From: Nocardioides plantarum
Lineage (GTDB): Bacteria; Actinomycetota; Actinomycetes; Propionibacteriales; Nocardioidaceae
DNA: 64,000 nucleotides
Reading direction: 5' to 3'
NCBI RefSeq assembly: GCF_006346395.1
Contig: NZ_VDMS01000002.1
Location: forward strand, 662,712-726,711
The position numbers and the translations under genes were made by a program. The notes below the pieces were generated by a model. That model was given only the letters and a program-made list of their open reading frames with translations, was not told where the DNA came from and made no database searches. Shown one piece after another: positions 43,140 through 51,152 of the stretch. Within the stretch, counting starts at the first letter, position 1. Every line of letters starts with the position of its first letter.

Positions 43140-43820
43140 TCAGCCCTGGCCGCGACCGAGCCAGGTGGTGAGGCACGCCTGGTTGCCCTGGGCGTCGGCC
43201 AGCACCCAGAACGCGGGCGCCCGCTCGTCGCTCACCAGCGTGCCGCCGGCGTCGAGCGCTGCTCGGATCCGGGCCTCGACGACCTCGGGGGGCACCCGCA
43301 GGTCGAGGTGCCAGCGCTGACGAGGAGTCTCGTGGGGGTCGGTGGACTGCGCCCAGATCGTGGGCATGGTGCCGTCGGGGTCGACGAGCTCGGCCTCGTG
43401 GTGGGGGCTGGGCTCGTAGCCGAGCAGCGCGGCCCAGAACGCCTTGACCCCGCCGAAGTCGGCGGTGTCGAGGCCCAGCTCCAAGACGCTCACCTGGTCG
43501 GGGCGGGGCGTCGCGCCGAGGCGCCCGGCGGCGGCACTGATCTCCCGCGCCAGACGCACGTCGCGCTGGGTCACCCCGCCCACGTCGTGGCTGGACAGCC
43601 GCACGTCGACCGCGGCGTAGGTCAGGTCGACGTCGGGGTGGTGGTCGGCGGTGGCGGCCGCCTCGCCGATCGCCTCGACGAGGCGCACGCCGGTCGCGAA
43701 GTCGCCCGTCGCGAAGCGGGCGTGCAGCCGCCAGAACAGGATCCGCCAGTCGGCGAGCCGCTCGGTCTCGACGTCGTGGCCGTCGAGCAGGAGGCGGTCG
43801 GCCTCAGGAATCCGTCCCAT
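43140..43820 (-). CDS. Pterin-4a-carbinolamine dehydratase-like / VOC fusion protein, copy 2
   Basis: 226 residues. The N-terminal half has the PCD signature (TADHHPDVDLTYAAVDVRLSSHDVGGVTQRD), keeping the H-H-P, Tyr, His and Asp residues used in dehydratase activity. The C-terminal half is a VOC/glyoxalase fold (LELGLDTADFGGVKAFWAALLGYEP...WHLDLRVPPEVVEARIRAALDAGGTLVSDE). It is a paralogue of the gene just upstream, which it overlaps by 17 nt. AGGA lies 6 nt before the ATG. The substrate of the VOC half is unknown. Confidence 0.85.
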   Translation of the reverse strand: MGRIPEADRLLLDGHDVETERLADWRILFWRLHARFATGDFATGVRLVEAIGEAAATADHHPDVDLTYAAVDVRLSSHDVGGVTQRDVRLAREISAAAGRLGATPRPDQVSVLELGLDTADFGGVKAFWAALLGYEPSPHHEAELVDPDGTMPTIWAQSTDPHETPRQRWHLDLRVPPEVVEARIRAALDAGGTLVSDERAPAFWVLADAQGNQACLTTWLGRGQG

Positions 43821-44553
43821 CACCGGTCCTGTCCACGGGGACCTCCTCGGTCGAGCCGATCGAGGTGCAGATGCAGGCCTGGTTGCCGTGGGCGTCGGCG
43901 AGCACCCAGAAGCTCGGCTTGCGGGCGTCGCTGATCAACGTCCCGCCGGCGGCGACGACCTCCTGCACCCGGCGCTCGGCGACCTCCGACGGCACGCTGA
44001 CGTCGACGTGCCAGCGCTGCTCGGGCGGGTTGTCGACCGTCGAGGTCGCGTCGGGCGCCTCCTGGAACCACACGCCGAGCCCGGTGCCGTCGGGGTCGGC
44101 CAGGGCGTCGTCGTCCCCCTCGGGCACGGGACGGCCGAGCACGGCCGCCCAGAACGCCGCCACGTCGGCGTGGGCACGGGTGTCGAGGGCCCACTCCACG
44201 ACCCGCACCTCCTCGGGCCGGGGCGTGGCTCCCAGGCGCCCGGCGTGGTCGGTGATCTCGCGGGCCAGGCGTACGTCGCGCAGGGTCACCCCACCGACGT
44301 CGTGGCTGGTCAGGCGCACGGTGACGAACGGGTAGCGCAGGTCGAGGTCGGGGTGGTGGCCGGCCGCCTCCGCGGAGCCGCCGATGTCGGCGACCAGCCG
44401 GAGACCGGTCGCGAAGTCGCCCGTCTCGAAGCGGGCGTGCAGCGCACCCATCAGGTAGCGCCAGTCGTCGAGCAGCTCGCTCGCGACGTCGGCCGGGCCC
44501 AGCGTCCGGCGGTCGTCGGCCTGGTCGTCGGTCTGGTCGTGGTCGTCGGTCAT
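43804..44553 (-). CDS. Pterin-4a-carbinolamine dehydratase-like / VOC fusion protein, copy 1
   Basis: 249 residues with the same architecture as the next gene. The PCD part has EAAGHHPDLDLRYPFVTVRLTSHDVGGVTLRD. The VOC part has VVEWALDTRAHADVAAFWAAVLGRPVPEGDDD and WHVDVSVPSEVAERRVQEVVAAGGTLISDARKPSFWVLADAHGNQAC. The N-terminus is Asp-rich. It is translationally coupled to the VOC gene upstream through an ATGA overlap, and it overlaps the second copy. The pair looks like a tandem duplication within an operon. Confidence 0.85.
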   Translation of the reverse strand: MTDDHDQTDDQADDRRTLGPADVASELLDDWRYLMGALHARFETGDFATGLRLVADIGGSAEAAGHHPDLDLRYPFVTVRLTSHDVGGVTLRDVRLAREITDHAGRLGATPRPEEVRVVEWALDTRAHADVAAFWAAVLGRPVPEGDDDALADPDGTGLGVWFQEAPDATSTVDNPPEQRWHVDVSVPSEVAERRVQEVVAAGGTLISDARKPSFWVLADAHGNQACICTSIGSTEEVPVDRTGDGTDS

Positions 44554-44966
44554 GGCAGCACCTTCTGTCCGATGGGTCCGGGGTTGGTGGCGATCTCCCA
44601 GCGATAGCCGTCGGGGTCGGCGAAGTAGCCGCTGTAGCCGCCCCACTCACGCTCCAGCGGGTCGCCGACCCGCTCGGCGCCGGCCGCCTGGGCCGTCGCG
44701 AGGATCGCGTCGACCTCCTCGGTCGTGGCCACGTTGTGGGCCAGGGTGAACGGAGGGACCCCGTCGTACGCCGCGATGGGGCCGACCTCGTCCTCGAACG
44801 CCTGCCGGTCCCACAGCGAGAGCGCGACGTGCTCGCCGACGAGCACCATGCTGACCTCGCCGGGGACGTGGACGTCCTCGGTCCAGCCGAGGCCGTCGAG
44901 GTAGAAGCGCCGCGACGCCTCGAGGTCGGCGACGGCGAGCGTGACGAAGCTGATCCGCTGGTCCAT
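44550..44966 (-). CDS. VOC (glyoxalase/bleomycin-resistance fold) protein
   Basis: 138 residues: MDQRISFVTLAVADLEASRRFYLDGLGW...HVALSLWDRQAFEDEVG...GGYSGYFADPDGYRWEIATNPGP. The His/Glu metal-ligand pattern of active glyoxalases is only partly kept. It is the first gene of an operon with the two PCD-VOC fusions. The ATG lies 7 nt after CAGGGT (44974-44979). The substrate is unknown. Confidence 0.85.
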   Translation of the reverse strand: MDQRISFVTLAVADLEASRRFYLDGLGWTEDVHVPGEVSMVLVGEHVALSLWDRQAFEDEVGPIAAYDGVPPFTLAHNVATTEEVDAILATAQAAGAERVGDPLEREWGGYSGYFADPDGYRWEIATNPGPIGQKVLP

Positions 44967-44993
44967 CGTCCCGACCCTGCCACGCCTGGTGAC

Positions 44994-45701
44994 TCAGGTC
45001 ACCACTCGCAGGGGCGAACGCTGCCGTCCGGAGCCGTCGAGGTTGTCGGGAGCCAGCCAGCGCTCGTGCTCGGCCCGCACGGCCGGCCACTCGGTGTCGA
45101 CGACGGAGAACCAGTCGGTGTCGCGGCTGCGGCCCTTGGTGATCATGTGGTGGCGGAACCGGCCCTCGTAGGTGAACCCCAGCCGGGCCGCGGCCCGGCG
45201 CGACGGCTCGTTGAGCGAGTCGCACTTCCACTCGAAGCGGCGGTAGCCGAGGTCGTCGAAGGCCCACCGCATGAGCAGGTGCGTCGCCTCGGTGGTCACC
45301 GGCGTGCGCTGCAGGTGCCGGCCGTAGAGGACGCCGGCGACCTCGACCTGACCGGTCGCGGGCTCGATCCGCATGAATGACGTGACGCCGCCCGCCTGCC
45401 CCGGCGTCGGGCCCCCGACGGGCACGACCGCCCAGGTCTCGACCGAGGGCGTGGCCAGCTGGTCGGTGATCCACCGCTCCATCGCCCCGACGTCCGCGGG
45501 TGGCTGCGTGGGCCGGTAGGTCCACAGGGCGCCGTCGTCCGGGCCGCACAACGCACGGTGCAGCGCGGGCGCGTGGGCGACGTCGAGCGGCTCGAGGACG
45601 ACGTACCGGCCGGCGAGGCGCACCGGGGTGGGCCACGGCCGCGGCGTCCACCCGGGTACGACGTCGCCGACGAGCTGGCCGTGATCGTTCTCCTCGGGCA
45701 C
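44994..45701 (-). CDS. GNAT N-acetyltransferase (RimJ/RimL type)
   Basis: 235 residues. Typical segments are LAGRYVVLEPLDVAHAPALHRAL, VTSFMRIEPATGQVEVAGVLYG, the acetyl-CoA-binding region (TPVTTEATHLLMRWAFDDLGYRRFEWKCDSLNEPSRRAAARLGFTYEGRFR) and DTDWFSVVDTEWPAVRAE. It would acetylate an amine or a protein N-terminus. The GTG is 6 nt after TAGGGT (45708-45713), whose box overlaps the divergent -10 box. Confidence 0.88.
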   Translation of the reverse strand: MPEENDHGQLVGDVVPGWTPRPWPTPVRLAGRYVVLEPLDVAHAPALHRALCGPDDGALWTYRPTQPPADVGAMERWITDQLATPSVETWAVVPVGGPTPGQAGGVTSFMRIEPATGQVEVAGVLYGRHLQRTPVTTEATHLLMRWAFDDLGYRRFEWKCDSLNEPSRRAAARLGFTYEGRFRHHMITKGRSRDTDWFSVVDTEWPAVRAEHERWLAPDNLDGSGRQRSPLRVVT

Positions 45702-45707
45702 GTCGAG

Positions 45708-45717
45708 ACCCTACTGT
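45708..45717. promoter_or_regulatory. Overlapping divergent -10 boxes of two leaderless genes
   Basis: Minus-strand TAGGGT (45708-45713) serves the GNAT gene and plus-strand TACTGT (45712-45717) serves the Pr6Pr gene. They share two bases, and each is exactly 6 nt from its start codon. The whole gap between the two start codons is 22 bp. Confidence 0.6.
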
Positions 45718-45723
45718 CGCCTG

Positions 45724-46365
45724 ATGGACCGACGCTGGCACCTGGTGACCGCGGTCGTGGCGAGCGGAGCGGTGCTGTTCCAGCTCGTGCTGGTGGTGCA
45801 GGGCGGGGCGGTGCTCGACGAGACCCAGGAGCCGTCGCTGCCGATCGCGCTCTACCGCTTCGCCGCCTACTTCACGATCCAGAGCAACGTGCTCGTGGCC
45901 GTGGGGGCCTGGCGGCTGGCGCGCGACCCGGCCCACGACTCGGTCGTGCTCCGGTGGGTGCGGCTCGCGGGGGTCGCCGGCATCACGGTGACCGGCATCG
46001 TCCACTTCGTGCTGCTGCGGCCGCTCCTCGACCTCGAGGGCGCCGACTGGGCGGCCGACAAGCTGCTCCACATGGTGGTGCCGGTCCTGGCAGTCGTCGG
46101 GTGGGCGGCGTACGGGCCGCGTCGACGGATCGACCGTGCTGCCGTCGCCGTCGCGATCGGGTGGCCGATCCTCTGGCTCGTGGTGACCCTGGCCGTCGGG
46201 GCGGCCTCCGGCTGGTACCCCTACCCGTTCCTCGACCCGGACGAGGACGGCGTCCCCGCCGTGGTCGTCGCCTGCAGCGGGGTCACGGCGCTGTTCCTGG
46301 CGGTGGTCGGCGGACTCGCGGCCCTCGACCGCCGGCTACCCGAGCGGGCACACTCAGCCCCATGA
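45724..46365 (+). CDS. Pr6Pr-family membrane protein
   Basis: 213 residues with six hydrophobic segments, the family pattern. The motifs are SLPIALYRFAAYFTIQSNVLVAVGAW, GIVHFVLLRPLLDLEGADWAADKLLHMVVPVLAVVGW and SGWYPYPFLDPDEDG. Function is unknown; the family is related to AIG1/FAR-17a-type proteins. The ATG is 6 nt after TACTGT. The gene overlaps the next by ATGA. Confidence 0.82.
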   Translation: MDRRWHLVTAVVASGAVLFQLVLVVQGGAVLDETQEPSLPIALYRFAAYFTIQSNVLVAVGAWRLARDPAHDSVVLRWVRLAGVAGITVTGIVHFVLLRPLLDLEGADWAADKLLHMVVPVLAVVGWAAYGPRRRIDRAAVAVAIGWPILWLVVTLAVGAASGWYPYPFLDPDEDGVPAVVVACSGVTALFLAVVGGLAALDRRLPERAHSAP

Positions 46366-46715
46366 CCGACGGCGTCGACCCCAGCGTCCCTCCCAGCGGC
46401 ACCGGGTGCGTCGAGTGCGACGCGGCGGGCGGGTGGTGGGTCCACCTGCGGCGCTGCGCCCAGTGCGGCCACGTGGGCTGCTGCGACTCCTCCCCCGGCC
46501 AGCACGCCTCGGCGCACCACGCCGCGACCGCACACCCGGTGATGCAGAGCTTCGAGCCCGGCGAGGAGTGGTTCTGGGACTTCGCCGCCGACACAGACGC
46601 CGACGTGCCCGAGGACCTCGAGCTCGCCCCGCCGACGTCCCACCCCGACGACCAGCCCGTGCCCGGCCCCGCCGGTCGGGTGCCGGCCGACTGGCTGTCC
46701 CACGTCCGTGGCTGA
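46362..46715 (+). CDS. UBP-type zinc-finger protein
   Basis: 117 residues. The UBP finger has TGCVECDAAGGWWVHLRRCAQCGHVGCCDSSPGQHASAHHAATAHPVMQSFEPGEEW, with the Cys and His ligands in order. In eukaryotes this domain binds ubiquitin tails; in actinobacteria such short proteins sit next to oxidoreductases or thioredoxin systems and their role is unknown. It is coupled to the Pr6Pr gene and overlaps the molybdopterin oxidoreductase gene by 8 nt. Confidence 0.88.
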   Translation: MTDGVDPSVPPSGTGCVECDAAGGWWVHLRRCAQCGHVGCCDSSPGQHASAHHAATAHPVMQSFEPGEEWFWDFAADTDADVPEDLELAPPTSHPDDQPVPGPAGRVPADWLSHVRG

Positions 46716-48933
46716 GGCCGAGACGCCCACGAGGAGCGTCCGCACCTTCTGCCGGATCTGCGAGGTGCACTGCGGGCTGGTCGTCGACGTCGTCGGCGAG
46801 GGCGCCGACGAGCAGGTCGTCAAGGTGCGCCCCGACCGCGACCACCCCGTCTCGCAGGGCTACTGCTGCGTCAAGGGCCTCGGCCTCGGCGCGCTGCACC
46901 ACGACGAGGACCGGCTCGACACCCCGCTCAAGCGGGTCGACGGCGAGCTCGTGCCGATCAGCTGGGACCAGGCCAACGCCGAGATCGGCGCGCGCGTGCG
47001 CGCCCTCGTCGACGAGCACGGCCCGCGATCGGTCGCGCTCTACCAGGGCAACCCGACGTTCTTCTCGCTGCAGCACACGCTGATGTCGACGGCGTACGTC
47101 GAGGCGCTCGGCTCCCCCAACGTCTTCGCCTCCCACTCGGTCGACGTCAACACCAAGTTCCACGTCTCGACCGAGATGTACGGCCTGTCGTTGGTGCACC
47201 CGGTGCCCGACCTCGAGCACGTCGAGATGTTCGTCTGCCTCGGCTCCAACCCGCTGGTCAGCCAGATGTCGGTGGTGACGGTCGCCGACGCCGCCGGCGT
47301 CCTGCAGCGCATCGAGGCCCGCGGCGGGCGGGTCGTGATCGTCGACCCACGCCGCACCGAGACCGCCCGTCGGGTGGGCGAGCACCTGCCCATCCGGCCC
47401 GGCACCGACGCCTACCTGCTGGCCGCGATGCTGCACGTGCTGACCCACGAGCAGCCGCTCGACCTCGCGCCGGCCCGGGCGGTCGCCCGGGGTGTCGACG
47501 AGCTGGTCGCCGCCGCTGCCCCGTGGACCCCCGAGCGCGCCGAGGCCGTCACCGGTGTGCCCGCGGCCATGGTGCGCGAGCTCGCCACGGCGTACGCCGC
47601 CGCCAGCACCCGAGGGGGCGCCGCGCTCTACTGCTCGACCGGGGTCAACATGGGGCCGTTCGGCTCGGTCGCCTACTGGCTGATCCAGGGCCTCAACCTG
47701 CTCACCGGCAACCTCGACCGGCGCGGTGGGCTGCTGGTGCCGCGCGGCGCCTTCGACACGCTGCGCCTCAGCGACCTCGTCGGGCTGGGGCGCTTCGACG
47801 AGCACCGCACGACCGACGGCCGGTGGCATCGCGTCGCCGGCGCCTTCCCCGTCGCGGCCCTGGCCGGCGAGATCACCACCGACCACCCCGACCGCGTGCG
47901 CGCGCTCTTCGTCACCGCCGGCAACCCCGTGCACTCCGTGCCCGGCCACGACCTGCGCGAGGCGCTCCCCCACCTCGACCTGCTGGTCAGCGTCGACATC
48001 TTCCGCAACGAGACCGCCGCCCACGCCGACTACGTGCTGCCCGCCACCGACATGCTCGAGCGCAGCGACTTCCCGGCCTCGCACCAGTCGCTGCAGGTCG
48101 TCCCGCACGCCCAGTGGACCCCTGCGGTCGTCGAGCCGCTCGCCGAGCGGCGCACGGAGTGGCGGATCTTCTCCGACCTCGCGATCGCCTCCGGGGTGCG
48201 CCCGTGGGGCACCACGGCCGCCCACGCCCTGCCGCGCCTCAACCGCCTGCTGGCCCGGTTGCCGCGCTCGCCCCAGCTCGGCGCCGACCAGCTGCTGGCC
48301 CTGCTCCTGCGCTGGGGCCGTCGTACGACGCTGCGCGAGCTCAAGCGACACCCGGAGGGCGTCCTGCTGCCGCCCACCGAGCCGGGGTCGTTCCTCGGCT
48401 CACGGGTCGCGACGCCGGACGGCCTGGTCGACCTGGCCCCCGCCGACCTGGTCGCCGACCTGGCCCGCCTCGAGGCGGCGGAGGCCGACCTGGCCCGCCC
48501 CGGCGTGCTGCGCCTGGTCGGGCGTCGCGACCGTCGCTCGCACAACTCGTGGATGCACAACAGCGCCTACGTCAAGCAGCCTGACGGCAACGGCGTCCTG
48601 CTGCACCCCGACGACGCGGCCGCGCGCGGCATCGTCGAGGGAGACGAGGTCGAGGTGTCGAGCCCGACGGGCCGGCTCACGCTGCCCGCCTCGCTGACCA
48701 CCGACGTGGCCCGCGGGGTCGTCGTCGTGCCCCACGGCTGGGGCCACGCGACCACCGGCCCACGGCGCGCCCGCGCGCTGCCCGGCGCCAACGTCAACGA
48801 CGTCATCCCGGGCGGGGCCGCCCACATGGACCCGGTGAGCGGTCAGGCCGTGATGCTGGCCCACGAGGTCGAGGTCGCCCTGGTCGCCGCCGACCCCGAG
48901 GTCGGCGTCGGCGTCAGTCCAGCGTCTGGGTGA
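46708..48933 (+). CDS. Molybdopterin-dependent oxidoreductase (formate dehydrogenase/nitrate reductase alpha-like)
   Basis: 741 residues. An N-terminal [4Fe-4S] domain has C-x2-C-x3-C (FCRICEVHC) and the fourth cysteine in GYCCVKG. The cofactor-binding domains include MFVCLGSNPLVSQMS, VVIVDPRRTETAR, FVTAGNPVHSVPG, and the final MopB domain (LHPDDAAARGIVEGDEVEVSSPTGRL). There is no Tat signal, so it should be cytoplasmic. The electron acceptor and substrate are not identifiable. It has an internal non-conserved insertion (about 490-570). The 3' end overlaps the convergent S66 gene by 20 bp. Confidence 0.9.
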   Translation: MAEAETPTRSVRTFCRICEVHCGLVVDVVGEGADEQVVKVRPDRDHPVSQGYCCVKGLGLGALHHDEDRLDTPLKRVDGELVPISWDQANAEIGARVRALVDEHGPRSVALYQGNPTFFSLQHTLMSTAYVEALGSPNVFASHSVDVNTKFHVSTEMYGLSLVHPVPDLEHVEMFVCLGSNPLVSQMSVVTVADAAGVLQRIEARGGRVVIVDPRRTETARRVGEHLPIRPGTDAYLLAAMLHVLTHEQPLDLAPARAVARGVDELVAAAAPWTPERAEAVTGVPAAMVRELATAYAAASTRGGAALYCSTGVNMGPFGSVAYWLIQGLNLLTGNLDRRGGLLVPRGAFDTLRLSDLVGLGRFDEHRTTDGRWHRVAGAFPVAALAGEITTDHPDRVRALFVTAGNPVHSVPGHDLREALPHLDLLVSVDIFRNETAAHADYVLPATDMLERSDFPASHQSLQVVPHAQWTPAVVEPLAERRTEWRIFSDLAIASGVRPWGTTAAHALPRLNRLLARLPRSPQLGADQLLALLLRWGRRTTLRELKRHPEGVLLPPTEPGSFLGSRVATPDGLVDLAPADLVADLARLEAAEADLARPGVLRLVGRRDRRSHNSWMHNSAYVKQPDGNGVLLHPDDAAARGIVEGDEVEVSSPTGRLTLPASLTTDVARGVVVVPHGWGHATTGPRRARALPGANVNDVIPGGAAHMDPVSGQAVMLAHEVEVALVAADPEVGVGVSPASG

Positions 48934-49933
48934 CCTCGGCCCGGTCGCCCTCGACCACGACCCGGGCCGCGGCGCCGGTGACCAGGGACATCCAGGGCTG
49001 CGTGTGCCCGATGTCGGCCCCGAGCACCAGCGGCACGTCGAGCGACCCGAGGGCGTCGAGCACGGCCTCGCGCTGGGAGAGCCGGTCGGCGTCGGGCGCC
49101 GGGGTGCGACCGACCAGGACGGCGTTCGCCTCCTCGAACCAGCCGGCCAGGCGCAGGGAGTGCAGCGATCGCGCCACGGTGGCCGGGTCGGCCTCGGCGA
49201 CCTCGAGGAAGACCACGAGGCCCTCGTCGGCGTGGGTCCGCCCGAACCCCGGCACGTCGCCGTACGGCGTCGCGGCGAGCAGCGACACGATCTCGACGCA
49301 CCCGCCGACGAGCCGACCGGTGACGTCGAGCCCGCCGCCGCCGACGACCTCCCAGGAGCCGGTGCCGTCGAGCGTCAGCTCCTCGACGGCGGGATCGGCC
49401 CGGTAGTCGTCCCACGAGCCGACCCGGTGTCGACCGGGGCTGACCTGCACGAACGGACCCGGCCCCGACACGAGCTCGGTCCAGTGCCGCAGGCCCTCGG
49501 GGGTGCGGTAGGCGGTGTCCATCAGGTTGGTGCCGTGGACCGTCGCCCAGCCCAGGAGGGTGGTGAAGGGAAGCAGCAGCGAGCAGAGATCGGAGTAGCC
49601 GACGAGCCAGGTCGGCTCGAGCGTCGCGAGCTCGTCCCAGTCGAGCTGGTCGAGCAGGTCGATCGCCAGCTCGCCGCCCCACGGCGGCACGACGGCACGC
49701 ACCGTGGGGTCGCGGAGCATGGCCATGAGCTCGGCGGCCCGCTGCTCCTTGGGCGCCGACACGACCCGGTCGTCGCCGAGGCACTCGCCGACCCACACCT
49801 CGTAGCCGCGCTCGCGCAACCACCGGACGTTGTGGTCCAGGCGCGGGCGCAGCGCGTCACCGACCCCGCTGGACGGGGCGGTGACCCCGACGGTGTCGCC
49901 GGGTCGGAGCGGGGCGGGGTAGCGGGTCGACAC
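48914..49933 (-). CDS. S66-family peptidase (LD-carboxypeptidase/MccF-like)
   Basis: 339 residues. The catalytic Ser is in VGYSDLCSLLLP, Glu in VVFLEVAEADP, and His in GADIGHTQPWMS. The family either trims the tetrapeptide of peptidoglycan (LdcA) or cleaves microcin-type acyl-adenylate toxins (MccF). Length and the start AKPLRPGD-like MSTRYPAPLRPGDTVGVTAPSSGVGD fit either. The GTG is preceded by CAGCCT with a 6-nt spacer. It lies 12 nt downstream of the MFS gene on the same strand. Confidence 0.88.
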   Translation of the reverse strand: MSTRYPAPLRPGDTVGVTAPSSGVGDALRPRLDHNVRWLRERGYEVWVGECLGDDRVVSAPKEQRAAELMAMLRDPTVRAVVPPWGGELAIDLLDQLDWDELATLEPTWLVGYSDLCSLLLPFTTLLGWATVHGTNLMDTAYRTPEGLRHWTELVSGPGPFVQVSPGRHRVGSWDDYRADPAVEELTLDGTGSWEVVGGGGLDVTGRLVGGCVEIVSLLAATPYGDVPGFGRTHADEGLVVFLEVAEADPATVARSLHSLRLAGWFEEANAVLVGRTPAPDADRLSQREAVLDALGSLDVPLVLGADIGHTQPWMSLVTGAAARVVVEGDRAEVTQTLD

Positions 49934-49945
49934 CTCGTCAGGCTG

Positions 49946-51151
49946 TCACGCGCCGTCGGGCACCCGCTCGAGGGTCTCGGGGGCGAGCAGCCAGGGGCCG
50001 ACGGCGAGCAGGCTGACGACGGCCGTCGTCGCGAACGCCCAGCCGTAGCCCACCTGGTCGGCGACGACGCCGACGAGCACCGGCCCGAGGATCGCCCCGG
50101 CGTCCTGCGCCATCTGGAAGGTGCTCAGGACCGTGCCGCCGCTGCGCGTGGAGCCGATCAGGTCGGCCACGGTCGCCTGCTGCCCGGGGTTGACCAGCCC
50201 CGCCCCGACGCCCGAGACGGCCGACAGGAGGAAGAGCACGAGCAGGTCGTGGCTGAGACCGAGCAGGCCCAGGCCCGCCGCGGTCACCACCAGGCCGACG
50301 AGCACCAGGGGACGACGGCCCACGCTGTCGGCGACCCGGCCGGCGACCTGCAGGGTGACGGCCGTGCCGAGGGCGGCCAGCGCGAGCGCGACGCCGGCGA
50401 CCCAGGTGTCGTCGTGCACGGCCACCGCGAACTGCGGCAGCACCGCCACCCGCACCCCGAAGTTGCACCACCCGTTGGCGAAGGCCGAGGCCAGGCAGGC
50501 GCGGTACGACGCCGTCCCGAGCGCCTCGCCGAGCCGCATCGGCGGCGCCGGTGGCCCGGTCGTCGTCGGACGCAGCTGCGCACCGGTCAGGCGGAGCGCG
50601 ACGACCAGCGTCGCGGTCACCAGCGCGGCGGCGTACGCGATGAAGGGCAGCCGCAGCCCGAAGCCGGCGAGCGCGCCGCCCAGTACCGGGCCGAGCATGC
50701 CGCCGACCAGGAACGAGCTCGCGTAGGCGGACGACACGCGCCCGCGCATGGCCGGCGGGGCGAGGCGCACCAGCAGCGCCATGGCCGACACCGTGAACAT
50801 CGTCGACCCGATGCCGCCCAGGCCGCGCAGGACCAGCAGCTGCCCGTAGGACTGGGCGAACGCCGTCGCCAGGGACGACGCCGCGACCAGCAGCAGCCCG
50901 GTCAGGTAGACCGGTCGCTCGCCGAGCCGCTGCACCAGCGCACCGCCGGCCGGCGCGAACACCAGGCGGAAGAAGGCGAAGATCGAGACCACGAACGACG
51001 CGGCCGCCACGCCGACGTCGAAGCTGCGGGCGTAGGCCGGCAGGACCGGGGAGACCAGGCCGAAGCCGATCGCGATGACGAAGGCCGCCGCGACCAGGAC
51101 CCGCAGCTCGGCCGGGAACGGGGGGCGGTCCTCCGCGGGCACCACCGCCAC
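49946..51151 (-). CDS. MFS transporter
   Basis: 401 residues with 12 membrane helices. Typical loops are VVSIFAFFRLVFAPAGGALVQRLGERPVYLTG (motif A region), RLAPPAMRGRVSSAYASSFLVGGMLGPVLGG (motif C) and GRVADSVGRRPLVLVGLVV. The start is one of several GTGs at the end of kynU; the first lies 1 nt after the kynU stop. It is translated with kynU, so export or uptake of a tryptophan-related compound is possible (inference). Confidence 0.85.
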   Translation of the reverse strand: MAVVPAEDRPPFPAELRVLVAAAFVIAIGFGLVSPVLPAYARSFDVGVAAASFVVSIFAFFRLVFAPAGGALVQRLGERPVYLTGLLLVAASSLATAFAQSYGQLLVLRGLGGIGSTMFTVSAMALLVRLAPPAMRGRVSSAYASSFLVGGMLGPVLGGALAGFGLRLPFIAYAAALVTATLVVALRLTGAQLRPTTTGPPAPPMRLGEALGTASYRACLASAFANGWCNFGVRVAVLPQFAVAVHDDTWVAGVALALAALGTAVTLQVAGRVADSVGRRPLVLVGLVVTAAGLGLLGLSHDLLVLFLLSAVSGVGAGLVNPGQQATVADLIGSTRSGGTVLSTFQMAQDAGAILGPVLVGVVADQVGYGWAFATTAVVSLLAVGPWLLAPETLERVPDGA

Positions 51152-51152
51152 G

